Part shown: positions 62,579-64,000 of the stretch, in pieces
Numbering within the stretch: position 1 is the stretch's first letter
Layout: each line of letters begins with the position of its first letter
Source: Heterotrichella gracilis
Taxonomy: Eukaryota > Sar > Xanthophyceae > Tribonematales > Xanthonemataceae
Assembly (NCBI GenBank): GCA_032358255.1
Contig: JAULBX010000002.1
Span: 186,001-250,000 of the forward strand
Length of the DNA: 64,000 bases
Direction: 5' to 3'
Translations under genes and position numbers: made by a program
The notes under the pieces: generated by a model
What the model saw: the letters and a program-made list of their open reading frames with translations, nothing else
What the model was told of the DNA's origin: nothing
Databases searched by the model: none

Positions 62579-62943
62579 TATTTATTCCAGAGCATTTTTA
62601 CACCTACCAATATCATTACAAGGGCAAATATTTGTTTTACCACTTTTGTATCTATGGCAATTGCTGTCTTGCTTCCAAAATAACTTCCAACAAAAAATGT
62701 GATGGCCATAATGGCGGCAAACTTAAAATCAATATTGCCGGCTTTGTAATAATTATAAACGCTTAATAAACCAATTGGCAACAAGAACATAAAAATGGCT
62801 GTACCTTGTGCTGTTTTTTGATCCATGCTTAAAAGGTAAACCAAAACCGGAACAACAATTATTCCACCACCAATACCAACCAAACCACTTAAGAAACCGG
62901 CAACTAAGCCAACGCACAAAAGAATGATAATTGTATTACTCAT
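62578..62943 (-). CDS. Half-size TSUP (TauE/SafE-like) transporter
   Basis: A 121-residue membrane protein with four hydrophobic segments, starting CVGLVAGFLSGLVGIGGGIIVVPVLVYLLSMDQKTAQGTAIFMFLLPIGLLSVYNYYKAG. The SGxxGIGGGIIxVPxL signature is the TSUP motif. Full-length members (about 250 residues) contain two such repeats; this one has one, so it probably works as a dimer, a form also seen elsewhere in Bacteroidota. The start is a normal ATG and no second repeat lies around it, so it is not simply broken. The substrate is likely an organic anion or sulfite, not proven. Confidence 0.82.
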   Translation of the reverse strand: MSNTIIILLCVGLVAGFLSGLVGIGGGIIVVPVLVYLLSMDQKTAQGTAIFMFLLPIGLLSVYNYYKAGNIDFKFAAIMAITFFVGSYFGSKTAIAIDTKVVKQIFALVMILVGVKMLWNK

Positions 62944-62950
62944 ATAAAAA

Positions 62951-64000
62951 TTAAAAGTCTGTTGCTAAAGAAACACCAACCACTCTTTTTTGAACTTCCC
63001 AATTATCTATACCCCAACCAAAATCCAATCTAACAAAATAACCTAATAAACGCGATCTGAAACCAAAACCCATACCACCCACTAAAGGATTTTTTGGATT
63101 GTTTACAGTTACAATAATATTACTTCCTTCATAAGGATAAACGTTCACATTCTCTGTATTCTCTTTGCTAAGCGGGTTCCAGCCTGTCCATGCCATACCA
63201 ACATCTGTAAAACCGATGATCTGGAAATTATTTAAGAAATCAGAACGTAAAGGATAATTAATTAAATAACGTACAATTGGAATGCGCAATTCGGAATTGT
63301 AAACCACAAAATTATTTCCGTTACGGATATTTTGTTTAAAGCCGCGCATGTTGGTAGCAATAGTTTGAAAACCGTATTGCTCAGGTTTTACAATATTAAT
63401 ATTGCTGTTGAATGAAGGGTTTAACCAATTGTCAACGCCACCTAAATAAAATATCAAACGATCTGTTCCTAACGAATTACCACCAGCAATACGGTTACAC
63501 CAGGTTATCTGGCGATGCAGTTTTTGATAATGGCGTGCATCAAAACCAGAAGTGATCAAATTCCTGTTCTTATCGTCTTTTATTTGCCAGTACTCGCCCC
63601 ACACTTTAAAACGGAAACCGTTCATGATGTTAAGCATCACACTACGTGTATTATCAAAACAATATTCTAACCTGGCTCCCGCCATATTTTGATACTGTGG
63701 TTTTAATGGTAAAGAGAAATCACCATTTGAAAGCGGCATATACCTGTCATTCCTATATAAAAGCGAACCTCTTACAGATGATACAGGACTGAACGGATAT
63801 TTTATTTTATAACTTATTGTATGTGTATTTACTTTAGCATAAAAATCTGAAATTAATTCAGGTGCAATTGCAACCCGTGCAAACGTTTGCCTGTCAAATA
63901 AAAACTGGTGATCCCACTGTTTTTTACGACCTTCCCATGAAAGCATGAATTCATTATCCAAAGATGGATTGATCCTGAAACCGCCAACAATGCGTTGATC
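62951..64000 (-). CDS. BamA/TamA-type outer-membrane barrel protein (5' end missing)
   Basis: The frame is open to the window edge, so 349 C-terminal residues are visible; the TTG at 63961 is not a start. It is a beta-barrel of the surface-antigen type: SFRGSLLYRNDRY-like strands, MAGARLEYCFDNTRS, FQTIATNMRGFKQNIRNGNNFVVYNSELRIPIVRYL, FLNNFQIIGFTDVGMAWTGWNPLS, GMGFGFRSRLLGYFVRLDFGWGI, ending with Phe. I recognise it from Bacteroidota proteins that carry an N-terminal PD40/TolB-like propeller before a BamA/TamA-like barrel; that part would be outside the window. Confidence 0.85.
   Translation of the reverse strand, partial: DQRIVGGFRINPSLDNEFMLSWEGRKKQWDHQFLFDRQTFARVAIAPELISDFYAKVNTHTISYKIKYPFSPVSSVRGSLLYRNDRYMPLSNGDFSLPLKPQYQNMAGARLEYCFDNTRSVMLNIMNGFRFKVWGEYWQIKDDKNRNLITSGFDARHYQKLHRQITWCNRIAGGNSLGTDRLIFYLGGVDNWLNPSFNSNINIVKPEQYGFQTIATNMRGFKQNIRNGNNFVVYNSELRIPIVRYLINYPLRSDFLNNFQIIGFTDVGMAWTGWNPLSKENTENVNVYPYEGSNIIVTVNNPKNPLVGGMGFGFRSRLLGYFVRLDFGWGIDNWEVQKRVVGVSLATDF

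Noticed and set aside
62578-62943. Idea that the TSUP gene is a broken half
   Set aside because: Normal start, coupled stop, full set of the first-repeat motifs, and no remnant of a second repeat nearby.

Overview
The window is an AT-rich, gene-dense chromosomal segment of a member of the Bacteroidota, probably a free-living aerobic relative of the Flavobacteriales/Sphingobacteriales. I base this on a type IX secretion sorting domain (47145-48770), a TonB-dependent receptor, two PD40-OmpA proteins, several lipoproteins of the Bacteroidota style, and promoters of the TTG-N20-TAnnTTTG type instead of sigma70 boxes. Oxygen-dependent HemF and an NADP isocitrate dehydrogenase point to aerobic life. 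I see no prophage, insertion sequence, CRISPR array or toxin system. Genes run from the first base to the last, and both end genes are cut by the window edge.

Layout. 1-4.4 kb: SpoIIE-type phosphatase (partial), alkyltransferase-like protein, an unknown lipoprotein bracketed by a short repeat, AnmK and an acyl-CoA dehydrogenase. 4.5-10.6 kb: a probable iron-uptake operon (DUF4856 lipoprotein, imelysin-like lipoprotein, HTTM membrane protein, TonB-dependent receptor). 10.7-13.8 kb: TPR protein, phosphosulfolactate synthase, rhodanese, DedA. 14.6-17.4 kb: a tightly overlapping envelope cluster built around an exported YidD-like protein. 17.5-22.7 kb: TM2 protein, lipoprotein and two tandem secreted M48 metallopeptidases. 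22.8-30.5 kb: an XRE-S24 repressor with visible operators, an HxlR/nitroreductase/DoxX redox module, a PD40-OmpA protein and an ArsR-AHSA1 module. 30.7-35.9 kb: lipocalin, tRNA-Pro, guaA, a LysM receptor-like protein and hemF.

35.9-42.8 kb, mostly minus strand: TPR histidine kinase, LuxR response regulator, a second PD40-OmpA protein, an envelope protein and an SF2 helicase. 43-48.8 kb, plus strand: lnt, yebC, recJ and a T9SS-exported protein. 48.8-56.1 kb, minus strand: a His/Tyr/Trp-rich secreted protein, MATE transporter, esterase, RNase R and Icd. 56.2-64 kb: Psd, a 530-base structured non-coding repeat, a very large outer-membrane protein, M20 amidohydrolase, a half-size TSUP transporter and the C-terminal barrel of a BamA/TolB-like outer-membrane protein.

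Much of the window serves the cell envelope: wall recycling (AnmK), lipoprotein maturation (Lnt), phospholipid synthesis (Psd), membrane insertion (YidD-like), outer-membrane anchoring (OmpA) and secreted proteases. The least explained parts are the YidD cluster, the paired M48 genes, the stand-alone phosphosulfolactate synthase, and the non-coding repeats at 31.3, 51.5 and 56.9 kb. All functional calls come from reading motifs; no database search was made.
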